Part shown: positions 49,637 to 62,775 of the stretch, one piece after another | Numbering within the stretch: the stretch's first letter is position 1 | Layout: every line of letters begins with the position of its first letter | Origin: Blasia pusilla | Taxonomy: Eukaryota; Marchantiophyta; Marchantiopsida; Blasiales | Direction of reading: 5' to 3' | Assembly: GCA_050084515.1 (NCBI GenBank) | Contig: CM114271.1 | Span: 63,364,001 to 63,428,000 of the forward strand | Length of the DNA stretch: 64,000 nt | The notes under the pieces: generated by a model | Database searches by the model: none | Seen by the model: only the letters and a program-made list of their open reading frames with translations | Told to the model about the DNA's origin: nothing | Translations under genes and position numbers: made by a program

Positions 49637-51299
49637 TCATGAAGGTTGTCATCAAGTGCAACAACACAAGACCGCCACGTGAAGATATACTTATCTTTAC
49701 TTTTAAGCCCCTAAACAAATCAAGAAATAAAATTTAACTAACAAAATATAGGGGTCATAATTTTTTTAAATTGGCGGATTTAAAGTAAGTAAGGGGGAGG
49801 GAAAAGAAATCCACTTATATGTTAGGGGTTTCCGACCCCAAAACGTTGTACATGATGTAGGAGGTATACATAGACTATTCCCCTCGAGTTGGATATTTGG
49901 CCGCTTGTATAGTAATAACGATTGCAATTACCTTCTCTGTGGATAAGATTGTGCCTATGCTCATTCAAGATTCGGAAATTTGATCACTAACATAACCACA
50001 TGCCCACATTATTCCGTGCACATTTGATTACTTTTTCGCACGAGGAAAATGATCCTTAGGGTTTTGATCGATCGATAGATGAACTATGATCAATGGGTAT
50101 CTAGATGAGCACTCGTGGGATTGATTGGATGACTTCCTAGGATGATGCTATTGAAACTTGATCGGTTAGAGCTCTAATCGCAGCCATCCTCCATCCACCT
50201 CGATTTTGAGGGTTGCGTATCCTCTAGGATTCCAAGAATAATGCACCCTTGCAAGACACGCCAAACCTCCCAAATGGACAATCTTAAGACCCTACATCAC
50301 AAAACGGCTCGACTGTCAAGCTTAGGTTACCACTTAGCTACCAAGGTTTTCATGGTGTGACCTATGAGATCAAATTGACGGACAGATACGCGATTGAAAC
50401 AACATCAAATTGGTACAACAAATTCTATCAACCAATATCTGGAGATTCAATAGAATCTTAGATCGGCACTAGGGATTGGTCCATGGGTAATAATATCCTG
50501 GGACTACATATTATGAAGCCCAAGAGCTGCAAATTCCTACAAAGATTAATAGCGCGTCTGCCGCTATTTATGTGACCAGATCTAACCTAATTTGCCAAGA
50601 CAGTCTGAAACGAGATATCATTGTAGACTTTGCTCTTGAAGATAATGTGATGTAGACGAATGGAGCTTGAGAACCCCTAGAACCTATCCTCATGAGTCAG
50701 AACATACAAAGGTGTACAAATCTGGAGCCTAGCTACAGCAACGACTAGAGGTGAATTAATTTCCTTCCAACTTCTTTGGATTATGTATATGTTCTCTTCT
50801 TCCTATCTCTCACCCATCCTATTTCTTCAAGTTTTGTTTTTCTTATATAACCCTTTTCTTCACGTTTTGTTTTTCTTAGTGTTTTGAGAGGGATCATAGT
50901 GAGATTGTTATTGTAGGTGTACATATACATAAGGTATATGTGGATATATACATGGTGGAGAGAGGGAGAAAGGGTGTATATATACATGAGGTAATGTGTG
51001 GATACATACATGGTGGAGAGAGGGAGAGATCTTATACAAGGTTCAGTTAATTTTCTTCATAAGATCCTTAAAGCCTTTTTCTTTTCCCTCTTCTTCTTTG
51101 GAATAGTTTTATTCCCTCTTCTTCTTCTTTCTTGTCCTCCTAATATGCTAAATTAGGAGGACAAGAAGAAGCTAAGCTACACTTAATAGGACCTAAAAAC
51201 ACGTAGTGTGGCATGGGTTAGCCGTCACAACATTATAACCCGTCTCAAAACATCACAACCGGTGCGGGCTCAATCAGCTCGGGTGCCCGCTACGGACTC
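49637..51299. other. No gene seen; short repeats
   Basis: Frames are broken. A tandem pair of about 60-65 bp (tatatacatg...catggtggagagagggaga) lies at 50924-51028. A hairpin with perfect 16-bp arms lies at 51129-51144 and 51152-51167. A short GC-rich stretch (51260-51306) resembles the GC-rich subterminal body of the hAT family. Confidence 0.55.
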
Positions 51300-52680
51300 G
51301 GCGGGCTAAATTCAAATAGAACATGATAACTTATTTTATTAGAGAATGTAGAAGCATTCAAAAAAGTATTCTCCATCACAAAGTCCATTGTAATAGAAAC
51401 TATTTTTGAATTCACAATACTATCAATACAATCAACATCTACAAACTTGTATTGAAACACATTATTCAAATTAGCAAGAAGAAACAAGATATCTGCCAAA
51501 AAGTACAGTTGGTAAATCATTTGAAACGATCTCATTTTTTTATACAGATTGGCAGCATTACCATCATATTCAGAGGGGGAAATATCCCCAAAATACGCAA
51601 GGACTCATTCCAACGAGTCACACAAAGTAGTGACGACTTGCCAACATGACAACCAGCGAATTTTGTGACACCTCTTCATAACTCTTTGAGAGTCATTCAA
51701 CTTCTCTTGCAATATGCAAGACCACACTTCCTCTTTGAAGACCTTCTAAAATAACGAGCGACGACATTCAAGATCGAATCTACTTTGGTAGATATATCTT
51801 TACAACCTACTCCTTTGGCTACTGTTAGAGCATCAAGGTTGGTCCCATGCGCGACACAATGTACAGAGAGCATGAATGGATTTACCTTATGCTTTAGCAT
51901 AGATGCAACTCCATTTTGACTCCCTACCATAGTGGAGACTCCATCAAAACCAAAGGCCACCATCTTTGCAAAATCTAGTCGTGAATCCTTTAGCAACTCC
52001 AAAAGACTACTAGTAATTGCATTTGAACATTTCTCTAAACATTGTAACAATCCTATAAACGAACTCTCAACCTAGCCCTTGTCTAAGTAGGTTGCAAACA
52101 CAACAAGATGTCTTGTAACAGATATATCAATGGACTCATCAATCATAATCCCAAAGAAAAGAGACTACTGCACTTTACAAAGGGTCCTTCTAAGAAGAGT
52201 CTTAGAAGAACCTCGCTAATATAGTAGCACATATCAACACAGCTTTTGTCACGTTGATACTGGTTTTGAGTAATAGGCCCATTCACTTAAAGTAATAACT
52301 TACAAAGACTTGGGAATTTCGCCAAGGGCAAGGCTTCTTTTGCAATGAAATATGCACTCTTGAATAAAGTCAAAAGAGTTAGGTAACAAATTTGATTTGT
52401 GTTGGCTATAGCCTTGGCCATGGATCTATCTCCAACATTGGCAGCCCGCACTAGCTTTATATGTTGATTTGATTTACCATGATCTGTGAAGGCCAAAACC
52501 TTAGCTTACAATTTCTTGCACCATCCATAGCAAAAGAGTTTTTCCCCTTACCTTGCCTACAGACTTTGCAAAATACCCTACTAGTCTCTACATGAAATTC
52601 TATACAGTCAAACAAGGTATACCATACATCCTTCTACGCTGATTGGTTCTTCTCAATATGATTTCCCGAAGATGGATTTG
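51300..52680 (-). pseudogene. hAT transposase remnant, TTF finger/DUF4371 (ZMYM6-like) type
   Basis: Minus strand, in order: a TTF-type zinc finger (FCKVCRQGKGKNSFAMDGAR, near 52590-52520), a helical segment (YFIAKEALPLAKFPSLCKLL, 52340-52290), DUF4371-like MIDESIDISVTRHLVVFATY (near 52150-52090), then the longest open part. That part (52050-51697) has KMVAFGFDGVSTMVGSQNGV, NPFMLSVHCVAHGTNLDAL and CKDISTKVDSILNVV. After a frame change come RCHKIRWLSCWQVVTTLCDS and YQLYFLADILFLLANLNNVF (51650-51440). The order matches hAT-like proteins related to ZMYM6/KIAA1586. The dimerisation domain is missing, and stops and frameshifts are numerous. This is a different hAT lineage from the 54-63 kb element. 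Confidence 0.85.
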
Positions 52681-54268
52681 ACTTGTCCACTTCCCTCCCC
52701 TCTAATGACCTTGACCTACTATTTTCCTCTAGAAAGTCTTGACTAACATCCTTGGTTAGCATCTTGTTCATAGTTCTCTGTCTTTTAGCAATGTAGAGGC
52801 TAAGAGAGGTTGGAACTATGATGTAGACGCTAATACAAGGTGCAAATCACCTACTGTACTATAGATTTATGTTCTGAGACTAGGAAATTAAAAGTAGAAT
52901 TAAAGCACTGAAAATACAACCCTCAACTTGCCTAAATACATACAAAGTACGATCAAGAAAGCTACAAAACACAAGTCACAAGAAAAAGAGATCTAATCGC
53001 AGTCCATTCTCTAAGAAATAGAGATTTGGGTTGTTGGGCAAGGTCCTATCAATGGAACTTAAGCACCTAAAGGACATGGAGTTTGGAACTCCTAGAGTCA
53101 GACCCGCGAAAGCTACACAACGTAAGTGCGGGACTTGACAGCAATGGATTGCTACAATTCTACACACTATGATGGGAGAGAGCAGGGAAGACCTAGTGAC
53201 AAGCAAAGATCCCTTAGCCAAGCATGGCTATTAGCATCGAACAGTGACAAGTAAGTAGTGGTGAGGAGCGATCAGTGACAATTGGGCAATTGTGATCACT
53301 TTGGGACAATATAACGCTAATCGATTGAGTAGCAACGAGCAAAACCACACTAGATAGACAAAAAATACAAAGGCACCGACCAAAAAATTGGTGCACAGCA
53401 GGGCGGACGCACATACACTCATAGAGCAGGGCGGAAGAAGGTAGGGCAACACTGAAGCAACACAAAAGCAGACATAGGTAGATATTCCTTGCCAAGCAAT
53501 GTAAAAGCTCACGTAGCCCAATCTCAGCTTTGCATTGCAAGACATTGACTCTTAAGTGCGGATGCATGTGGAGTTGCAAGGATGTGAGTTCATACTAAAG
53601 TTGCATATTGATGATTCTCTCGGCTAGAAGCAAAGCCATGGCGAGCTGAAAACTTGTAAGGAACCAAAAATGAACGTTTGTAATCGAGGGTATATAATCT
53701 AGGGCAAGAGCAACATTGAGTAACTCACGAGGAAGCAAGTGTAAACATTGATAGTCCAAGCCCCTAGGGTAGGAGAAACTCACAAAAACTCAACGAGACA
53801 GCAAGACTTGAGAGTAAACCATAAAAATTGAAGAGCAGCAAGGCACAGAAACTTGAGAGTAAACCAAAAATCTGAAGAGAAAAAAGGAAGCACCGTAGCG
53901 TTTCAACAAGAAGGACTCTTGAGTCTTGAGTTGGGGGCATGCAAATGCCTGCCCTAGCTCTTGATCATGTGGCTTCATACCGGAATACTCTTTTGATGAA
54001 GTCACCTTGGGGACACTCTTTCCCTTTCCTTGAGTGGATTCTTTTTGCCATGATTCTCATAGCCATCTCATTCTGTTCTGAAGTTTCGATCTCTTTTGCA
54101 GGTGTGCTGAGAATATGTTTGCAAGTTGGAGCTCCAGTTGCAGTTTGGAGTTGTTGTTGAAGTTGGAGAAGTAGTTGAAGTTGGGAGTTGTCAAGACAGA
54201 AGGTGATGCAACAGTTCGTGAATCAGCATAAGGGACCCACAATAGAGCTTTGTGACTTACGCTTATGT
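52681..54268. other. No gene seen
   Basis: Short open frames on the minus strand near 53214-54005 show no family motif. It may include the 5' end of the preceding hAT remnant. Confidence 0.45.
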
Positions 54269-54299
54269 AGACGCATCAAGGTTGCACGGAAACGGACAA

Positions 54300-57200
54300 G
54301 TTTGTACATGGGACGGACATGATGTAATGTACAACCCAAGGAAAAAGGTACTCTTTTAATCACAAAGTATTAAGTTTGTTCCCAAGAGACCATTATTTCC
54401 TGAGTAAAGAGAGGTTTTAAAAGAAAAATCAAGAATAACACCTTCTTCACTAACTTTACTGACTAACTACAACTACACTGCCTTTACAAGTACAAAAGAA
54501 TAAAAGGATTTTCTTCCTTCTTGGAAAATACTCTTCTCAAGTGCAAATGAAGACTCTTTCGAATTTGGAATAACAAAGCTCCACGAAGACCTCAAAGAGA
54601 CCTCAAGAATGGCGGCTCATCCTTCTTTCAGAATTGAATCCATCATGGCAGGTTACTCACTCTCTAATAGCTTTCCTACGCTTTTCCTGGTTATCTTCTG
54701 GAATTCCAAAATCCCAAGACTCAACTCTCATTCCTACTGCATCCCAATAAGGTCTTACACTCAACTCCGCACATCAGAAAGCATGAGAGAAGACTCTTCT
54801 TATGCATCAAAGAGTGGAAAGAACTAGAAAGGATTACAAGCTTCAGAAAGTAAAAGACTCTTCAGCTTGGTTCATCCCTCAACAACCTATTCACACAAAA
54901 TCCTCACAACTACTTGGAAATTCCATACGCAAGGGCATGATCTCTCTTCATCCGCTCAATCACAAGTATTTGGGAGATTCAGGGCGTTAGGGAATGACCC
55001 CTTCTTCTACTTATGTGCTCTTTAAATAGTCTTTATAATTTCTGATTGGTCTTCCTATTCTATTCTAAATCTCTAACTGCTAATCCTAACCTCCTCCATT
55101 CAAATTCTCCAACCCTCCATCTTCCCAAGACGGTTGGTTGCCCTGGCGATTCAATTCCTCTTCCTTCTTAACCGCTGTGCCTCTTCATTTCGGCTTCTGA
55201 AACTGCCATGACGGTTCGCCTTCAAAGTCTTTGCGCTCTTCGCAATCCTATCTTTGTAGACCCATGCTTCATATTGGTAGCGGTAAAGTTGGGGCGACAA
55301 GAGGGAAGAACCTGGGCGATGGGCACAGTGTACATTCCAGGTAGAAGGGCACAAGATAAGGCGAGAATAAAAGCCATAGAACGACTTCGGAACACGATGA
55401 GGTGAATCTTTGCTAACAACCCAGGGCGACGTATGGTTCTAGTCAGTGATTTCAGCACCAAGGCGTCCATGGTTCCGTCCCTATGCCTGCATATACACAA
55501 ATATCTAAGGTTTGTGCCGACGGCAAGAGACCCTAGATGTCGTGACCCTCATAACCAAACGAACACCAAATAGGCGCCAAGCGGAACATCAAAAATCTAG
55601 TGGAATCACGCTACAATGATCGCGCTTTGGAGAGGCTTTTGGAAAGGTCTCTTGGAAAAGTCCAAGACATGAAACGCGGAATAGAGTTGTGTGTTTCATG
55701 CATTTGTGGTCGCGACCAGGAAACCTGAACCAAACGCAAACCAAGACTTGAGATGAGTTGAGTCTTGGAAGGTTGGTTGCCAAAGAGGTGAGAACCAATT
55801 TTGGAACACGACTAGCGTTTAGGGATTTTGACTACGTTTTGGCGATAATATTTAGCCTTAAGATACATTTGGGACAAGTAAGGGTGCGTTAGAAAGCTTA
55901 TCTTGAGACGCTTCCAACGCATAAAGATCTCAACAAATGCATAAGTACACGCTGAGATATTGGCCGAAAATGAATATGAGAGCAATCTGGTTGAGGGCCA
56001 ATCTGAGGGGCCCGACTGTCTTTCCCTAAAGTTAGGGGGAGGGAGGGGATCCCCAGAAGTACTAGTAAGGGGGACTCTCTCCAAGAAGTCTTGGAACACG
56101 AACCCCACTTTGAGCACCAAACGGTGTCTCAAGGGCACGAGATGGAACAGAAGTTCGGCGTTGGAACTCGAAACCCAAACTTGATCCAAGGGAGTGGACT
56201 TTGTAAGCCACACTTGGATTCCAACCCGTGATTCATTTTTGTGACTCAAGATTAGGGACTTATTGGATGTCCATTGGACAGTTGGAATCGCTAGGCATTG
56301 AAACGTCGTTTGAAGTTCTTGAACCGACTAGAAAGTTTGTCCCAAGTCTTCAAAGACTTTCTTGTGTTGTAAACTGTGAAACTAGGAAGGTTGAGCTTGA
56401 TGAGAGGCCGAGACGAGAACTCGGAAAGTTAGAACCGCTAATTGATCCAGACCCGACTAACATGAGTATGTGTTTGGATGCAGATCAGCATTGAGAGCGT
56501 GTCTTACTAAATGCATGCTTCCGCAACAACGAGATTAACGTTCAAGGAGAGTAGGTGCACGACAGGGGAAGGTGGGGCCCAGTGCTGGGGGCAGGCCGAG
56601 TGTAGGCTAGGCACGGGCCACACGGGTTGAGCGCGGGTTGGACGCTAGCCAGTCAGGCAAGGGGCAAAAAAGGTAGGCTATTGACAGTTTGAAAGGATGA
56701 ACGGAGGGTTCTTGTAAGTCTTAAATGCAATTTTTTTAGGGGGAAGATGTTTGAAGGCTTGAGGGGTTGGAGTAGGGTGGTTGTAGTAGAGAATAAATTC
56801 GTTAGAAATGAGAATAATTGGAGAAACAGGGAGAAATAGTATTGGTGGAGAGAGGAAGGAGAGTGTTAAAATTGAATTTGCATAAGGTGGTTGTATTGGA
56901 AAGTAGGTTAGTTGGGAATAAAAGTAGGTAAACAAGTTAGGATATGTAAAAAAGGAATGTGGTAGGAGGATAAATTTTGTTTTTTCTAAATGGTGATTAG
57001 TGGAAATGACTTAGTAATAAATTCTAAGAGGGGGTAGATGATATGGGGAGTTAGAAGGGTTCATTGCCTTCCTTTCATCCTCCCTATGTAAACTTGCTCA
57101 TTTCTTCTATACCCTCAGAATTTCATTCCTCCCTTCATGTCTCACTCTCTTTTGTGGAAGTCTTTTTCTCCATAGATAGTTGAGCTTGATAAGTGAGAAT

Positions 57201-57420
57201 ATATTTTGCCACTAAATAACCCTGATAATTGAAGATATCTCGGTTATCTAGGTTAGCATATTGATATTTCTTGCTCATAGTGAGTGTTCCAAGTTTGTCA
57301 TTGGAGCATTCACGAACAATATTTGGTGTATTTGCATACATTTTATCGATCGATATATTTATTATTGAAATTGTAACATTGTTTTGAATTATCCAAATAT
57401 TGTTGGGTCGGTGTTAGTGT
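54300..57420. other. Left third of the hAT element, no recognised gene
   Basis: 3.1 kb between the left terminus and the transposase. Open frames (for example 55812-56249 minus and 55960-56184 plus) carry no motif I know. It may hold a long 5' UTR/intron of the transposase or inserted filler. Confidence 0.45.
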
Positions 57421-60194
57421 TTGCCTATAGTCATAACCAAAGTCAGAGAGCTCCAACACATTGTGAAGGAACATTGGGAAGAAGTACACATAGAAGGTGG
57501 AACATCAAGCAGATGGCAGTCTAAGTATTGTTCCTATTGTGTGAAAACCTATCATAGCACTCGGATGGTGGAGTATTTTACACGAGAGAGACGAAAGACA
57601 AAGGATGGGAATCATGATACCCATCATGCCAAATTATGTGTGAAGGTACCTCCTAGCGTGCAACCGGATCTCCGAAATAGGGTACTGATGGGAAATGGAC
57701 AAAGAAGGGAAGCGAGATCCTCGAGTGAATTGGAGGAGATGACGCCATTACAAATAGGTTCTCAACAAACAGGGAATAGTGTTCATGTTGTGTCAAGTGT
57801 TGATAGGATTGCGGACATGCCACTCTGTGACAGTCTCGAGGAATGTAGAGGAGTTGTTGGGCCGATTTGAGGAACTAGCAGTTGCGTGAAGAAGCAAGCC
57901 GATCTGAGGAATTCTTTCAACATGCAAGAAATAGAAGTTGCAAATGATATGTGGGCAAAGTGTTTCTACGAATGTGGAATATCATTCAACGAAGTACGGC
58001 AAGATGCTTTCAAAGAAGTAGTTTTAGCAACAACAAAGGTGAAGGGTTACTTAGGTCCTAGTTACAATTCATTTTGCGCCACCCTACTTGAGAAACATAT
58101 GGGGAAGGTGAAGGAAAAGGTGGATGGCATATTGGAGAATTTGCGTTTAGGGGCCACGATCATCAGGGATTCTTGGACCAATGCAAGGAGCGAGTCTTTA
58201 GTGAACATCATGGTCTCGTGTCCACAAGGTGAGGTCATGATTGAGTCGGTAGACACCAAGGAGGAATCCCAAATGGAAGAATGGTTGGTAGATCACATAG
58301 AGAGGACTATCATGCGCATCGGTCTAGAGAATGTGTGGCAGCTTGTGACAGACAATGCTAGCAATGAGTGAGCAGCACGGAAACTAATTGAAGCAAAGTT
58401 TCCTCATATTCTTTGGGATGGATGCGTATCACATTCTCTTGATCTAGTATGCGAAGAATGGGGGAGATGGCCTTGGATGGACAGGATTTTTGCACAAGCT
58501 CGTGAGATGGTACTATTTGTCAAGACTAGAACTTGGATGATGGCCAAATTCATGGAAACCAATCTATTGAATAGACGATTATTGCTTCCTGCAAACACAC
58601 GCTTTGCTACAAACTTTACCATGTTAGGACGTGTCTTAGAATTGAGGGAGGCGTTCCATGCCATGGTTGCCACAAATGCTTTTAGGGAGTATTTCAATGG
58701 GAGGGATGTGAGGCAAAGGGAGAAGGCATGAGAAATTGAGACTATTATGGCCAATCATGATTTTTGGATAGAACGTGAGGAGTTGTTTGTTACGGTTTTG
58801 CCAACTATTATTCTTTTGACAGAGTGTGATGGTCATAAAGCAATGATGGGGAGTATTTATCGCCGCATATTTGAGATAATGGAAGAGACCCGTTCTTTTC
58901 CAATAACCCCATGGCCATGCGTGGGTGGAAGGCATCCCCGTTTTTTTGTGAAAATGTCTAGAGCTACGGAAATGGTTAATGTTATTTCTAGGAAATGGGC
59001 ACTTATCCACAACAAGTTACATGCAATAGGGTACATTCTCGCCCCTTGCAATCTTCTTGATAGTGTGCAAGACGTCACTCCAAATGCTGAGTGCATGAGA
59101 GATTTCAAATAATATCTGAAACTCTATGCAAAGGGGGTGCATGGCCTCAATGTCATAGAGGCAATTTCTTATGTAGATACTTGTTTGCGAGATTTGGGCA
59201 ACATTGTGAACCATCAGGAAGTATTTGTGGATGAGTTTGGTAAGGAAGTCGTCGAATCACTTAGTCCCTCTGATTGGTGGAGCATGCGCGGTCAAGGTGC
59301 ACCAACATTGCGCTCTGTGGCTAAGTTTTTATTAACATAAGTGGTTTCTTCCTCTTTAGGGGAGAGAAATTGGAGTAGTTATTGTTTTATCCACAATAAG
59401 CATATTAGGAATAAATTGACCAATGAGCGTGCCAGGGATTTGGTGTACATCTACACAAACTCAAGGTTTTGAGACAAGGGTGTTTCTCGGAAATCAAGAC
59501 AAGGACTCATGCACGAGCAATACTTTTTTGAAAGGGATGGACAAGAACGAGCTAGAAGGGTTGTAGAAGATGATAGTGAGTCTAGCTGACATGTAGAAAC
59601 CGTAATGATAATCATGAAAATAACCTCGACTTGCAAGATGAGGACTTAGAGGATGTGGATGTGTTATTTGGAAACTATGGCACGGTTAGCACTGAAGGGA
59701 GTCGGGATACTCATATCAACAACACTCAACATGTTGATTTCGAGGGGCCTGGAAGAGACAAAGATGACAATGGAAGAGACAAAGATGACGATGTAATGGA
59801 ACATTGGATTCGAGAGGATGCCAAAGAGCAACAACGGAAGACTTCAAGAGAAGAAAATCTACCTAGCACTTTTGCTAACACAACCTACAACCCTCAGATT
59901 GTCGCACCAGTAGGAATTCAAAATTATTCCATCGAGACTTGTGAACCTATGCAAGATTCTCCTCCATAATCTTTGAACGTTGAAAGAGTGGACTTAGTTG
60001 ATGAGACTAATAATAATGATGTTCTCATACCTGTTGTTCCAAACTCTCAACCCATCAATCATGGCATGGATAGTTCATACATTTCCTCCGATGATGAAAC
60101 AATTGCCGTAGGAAATCGTCGACTTTGAACTCTTGAGCCGCCAAATTACCGCCTACATCTTAATCTACCGGACCCAACCTTAGATCTAGACTAG
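57421..60194 (+). pseudogene. hAT transposase (BED finger, DUF659, hAT dimerisation), with stops
   Basis: One reading frame carries the protein from 57421 to about 59580. A BED-type finger (SRWQSKYCSYC, with ST and H spacing) comes first. DUF659 follows with LRLGATIIRDSWTNARSESL and VWQLVTDNASNE, then a helical middle region (ILWDGCVSHSLDLVCEEWGR). The dimerisation domain has SPSDWWSMRGQGAPTLRSVA, SSSLGERNWSSYCFIHNKHI and RARDLVYIYTNSR. The catalytic residues of the hAT RNase H fold, Asp of RDSW, Asp of VTDN and Glu of GERNWS, are all kept. In-frame stops lie at 57868, 58369, 58729, 59110, 59338 and 59470, with another before 59600; several fit CGA-to-TGA or CAA-to-TAA change. A frame change near 59600 leads into an acidic tail (DLQDEDLEDVDVLFGN) ending about 60194. 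The true start is unclear; no good ATG precedes the BED finger. Confidence 0.92.
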
Positions 60195-60409
60195 TAGAGT
60201 AATTTGTGACTTTAACGAAACATATTAGTAAATAGTCGTAGCAAAACTTCTTTTCCAAAGACTATTTTACAAATATCATTTTGAAAAAATCCCTTTTTGT
60301 AACATTCTTGCTCAAAAAGCAATATTTTTTACATTAATGGTCAAATAGGAAAGTGTGAATTGTGGAATGAATTTCTTTTTTTGCATTTAGTTAAAAATAT
60401 ATATTCTAT

Positions 60410-62775
60410 ACAAAAAAAAAAGTTGGACAAGATGAAAAATGAAAAAACCCCATTTTCATTGAAGATTTACTGGCAGGGATTTGAAATATGAGTGAAAAAA
60501 TTGTTAGCTTTTGGGGATCACCTGTATCAATTTCAGTTTAATATGGATAATTGGACAAAATGGAAAAAGAAAATGTATTATTTCCATCGAAGGTTTAAGG
60601 GCGGGGGTTAAAAAATGACTATAAATTTTACACTTTGGATCACAACTCCATTGGGCTTGAAACATTGCAAAGGAGCTATATACACATTGTGAATCATGCC
60701 TACCAAGTTTCAACTCAAGATGATATACTTGGACAAGATGAAAAATGAAACGACCCCATCTTCATTGGAGGTTTAAGGGCGCATGTCAAAAAATGAGTTA
60801 ATATATTTTGAGGTTCTGGTCACAACTCAATTAGCCTTGAAACTTTGCAAGAAAGCTTCATGAACCTAAGGGATCATGTCTACCAATTTTCAACTCAAGA
60901 TGACATACTTGGACAAGATGAAAAATAAAAAAACCCCATTTTCATTAGAGGTTTAAGGGCGCTGGTCAAAAAATGAATTAATAAATTTTGTAACTTTGCC
61001 TTGAAACTTTGCAAGGGACCTACATGCACCCAGGGGATCATGTCTACCAAGTTTAAACTCAATATGACATACTTGAATAAGATGAAAAATCATAAGACCC
61101 CATTTTCATAAGAGGTTTAAGAGGGCCGGTCAAAACATGACTTAAGACATTTGGTCATAACTCCATTGGACTTGAAACTTTGTGAGGGAGCTACATGCAC
61201 CCATGGTATCTTTTCTACAAAGTTTTCTATTGAATATGACATACGTGGACAAGATGAAAAATGAAAGGACTTCATTTTCATTGGAGGTTTAAGGATGCGG
61301 GTCAAAAAATGAGTTAATAAATTTTGAGGTTTTGTTCACAACTCCTTCGGACTTGAGACTTTGCAAAGGGCTACCTACACCCTGGGAATCATGTCTACCA
61401 AGTTTCAATTCAAGATGAGATACTTGGACAAGATGAAAAATCAAAAGACCCCATTTTGCATTGGAGGTTTAAGGGCGCGGGTCAAAAAATGAATTAATAA
61501 CTTTTTAAGGTTTTGATCACATCTCCATTGGACTTCAAACTTTGAAATGAAGCTACATGAATCCATGGGATATTTTCTACCAAGTTTCAATTAAAGATGA
61601 AATACTTGGACAAGATGAAAAATCAAAAGACTCCATTTTCATTGGAGGTTAAGGGCACGGGTCAAAAAGTGAGTTAATACATTTTGAGGTTTTGGTCACA
61701 ACTCCATTGGACTTGAAACTTTGCAAGGGAGCTACATACACCATGGGGATCATTTCTACCAAGTTTAATTTTAAGATGACATACTTGGACAAGATGAAAA
61801 ATGAAAAGACCCCATTTTTATAGCAGGTTTAAGGGCGGGGATCAAAACATTACTTAAGATATTTTGAAGTTTTGGTCACAACTCTATTGGACTTGAAACT
61901 TTGCAAGAGAGCTAAATACACCCTGGGGATCATGTATACCAAGTTTCATTTCAAGATAAAATACTTGGACAAAATGAAAAATGAAAAAGACCCCATTTTC
62001 ATAAGAGGTTTAAGGCGAGGGTCAAAACATGACTTAAGACATTTTGAGGTTTTGGTCACAACTCCATTGGATTTGAAAATTTTCAAGGGAGCTTCATTAA
62101 TTCACCCAAGGGATCATGTCTACCAAGTTTCAGTTCAAGATGACATACTTGGACAAGATGAAAAATCAGAAGACTCCATTTTTATTGGAGGTTTAAGGGC
62201 GCGGGTCAAAAAATGAGTTAATAACTTTTGAGGTTTTGGTCACAACTCCATTGGACTTGAAACTTTGCAAGGAAGCTACATGCACCCAAGGGATCTTTTC
62301 TACCAAGTTTCAATTGAAGATGACAAACTTGGACAAGATGAAAAATGAAAAGATCTAATTTTCATTGGAGGTTTAAGGGCACGAGTCAAAAAATGAGTTA
62401 ATAGATTTTGAGGTTTTGGTCACAACTCCATTATATGTGAAACTTTTCAAGGGAGCTAAATTCACCCAGGGGATCATTTCTACCGAGTTTCAACTCAAGA
62501 TGACATACTTGAACAAGATGAAAAATGAAAAGACCCCATTTTCATTGGAGGTTTAAGGGCGCGGGTAAAAAAAAATAAAAATAAATTTTGAGGTTTTTTT
62601 CACATCTCTAATGGACTTGAAACTTTGCAAGGGATCTTTATTCACCTAGGGGATCATGCGTACAAAGTTTTAGTTCAAGATGACATACTTAGACAATTAA
62701 GATGAAAAATCAGAAGACTCCATTTTCATTGGAGGTTTAAGGGCGTGGATCAAAAAATGAGTTTATAAATATTGC
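60410..62775 (+). repeat. Tandem satellite array, about 180-bp unit, 13-14 copies
   Basis: The phrase (c)ttggacaagatgaaaaat recurs at about 60423, 60552, 60728, 60908, 61072, 61244, 61423, 61605, 61784, 61964, 62148, 62328, 62508 and 62688, so most spacings are 172-184 bp. Each unit also has gaccccattttcattggagg, tttaagggcgcgggtcaaaa, tttggtcacaactccattgg and ctaccaagtttca. The array lies wholly within the hAT element, between the transposase and the right terminus. It has no coding capacity; open frames crossing it are chance. Confidence 0.95.

Noticed and set aside
60504-62216. Open frames within the satellite array (for example 61872-62216)
   Set aside because: They are produced by the 180-bp repeat and change with each unit; no protein family.
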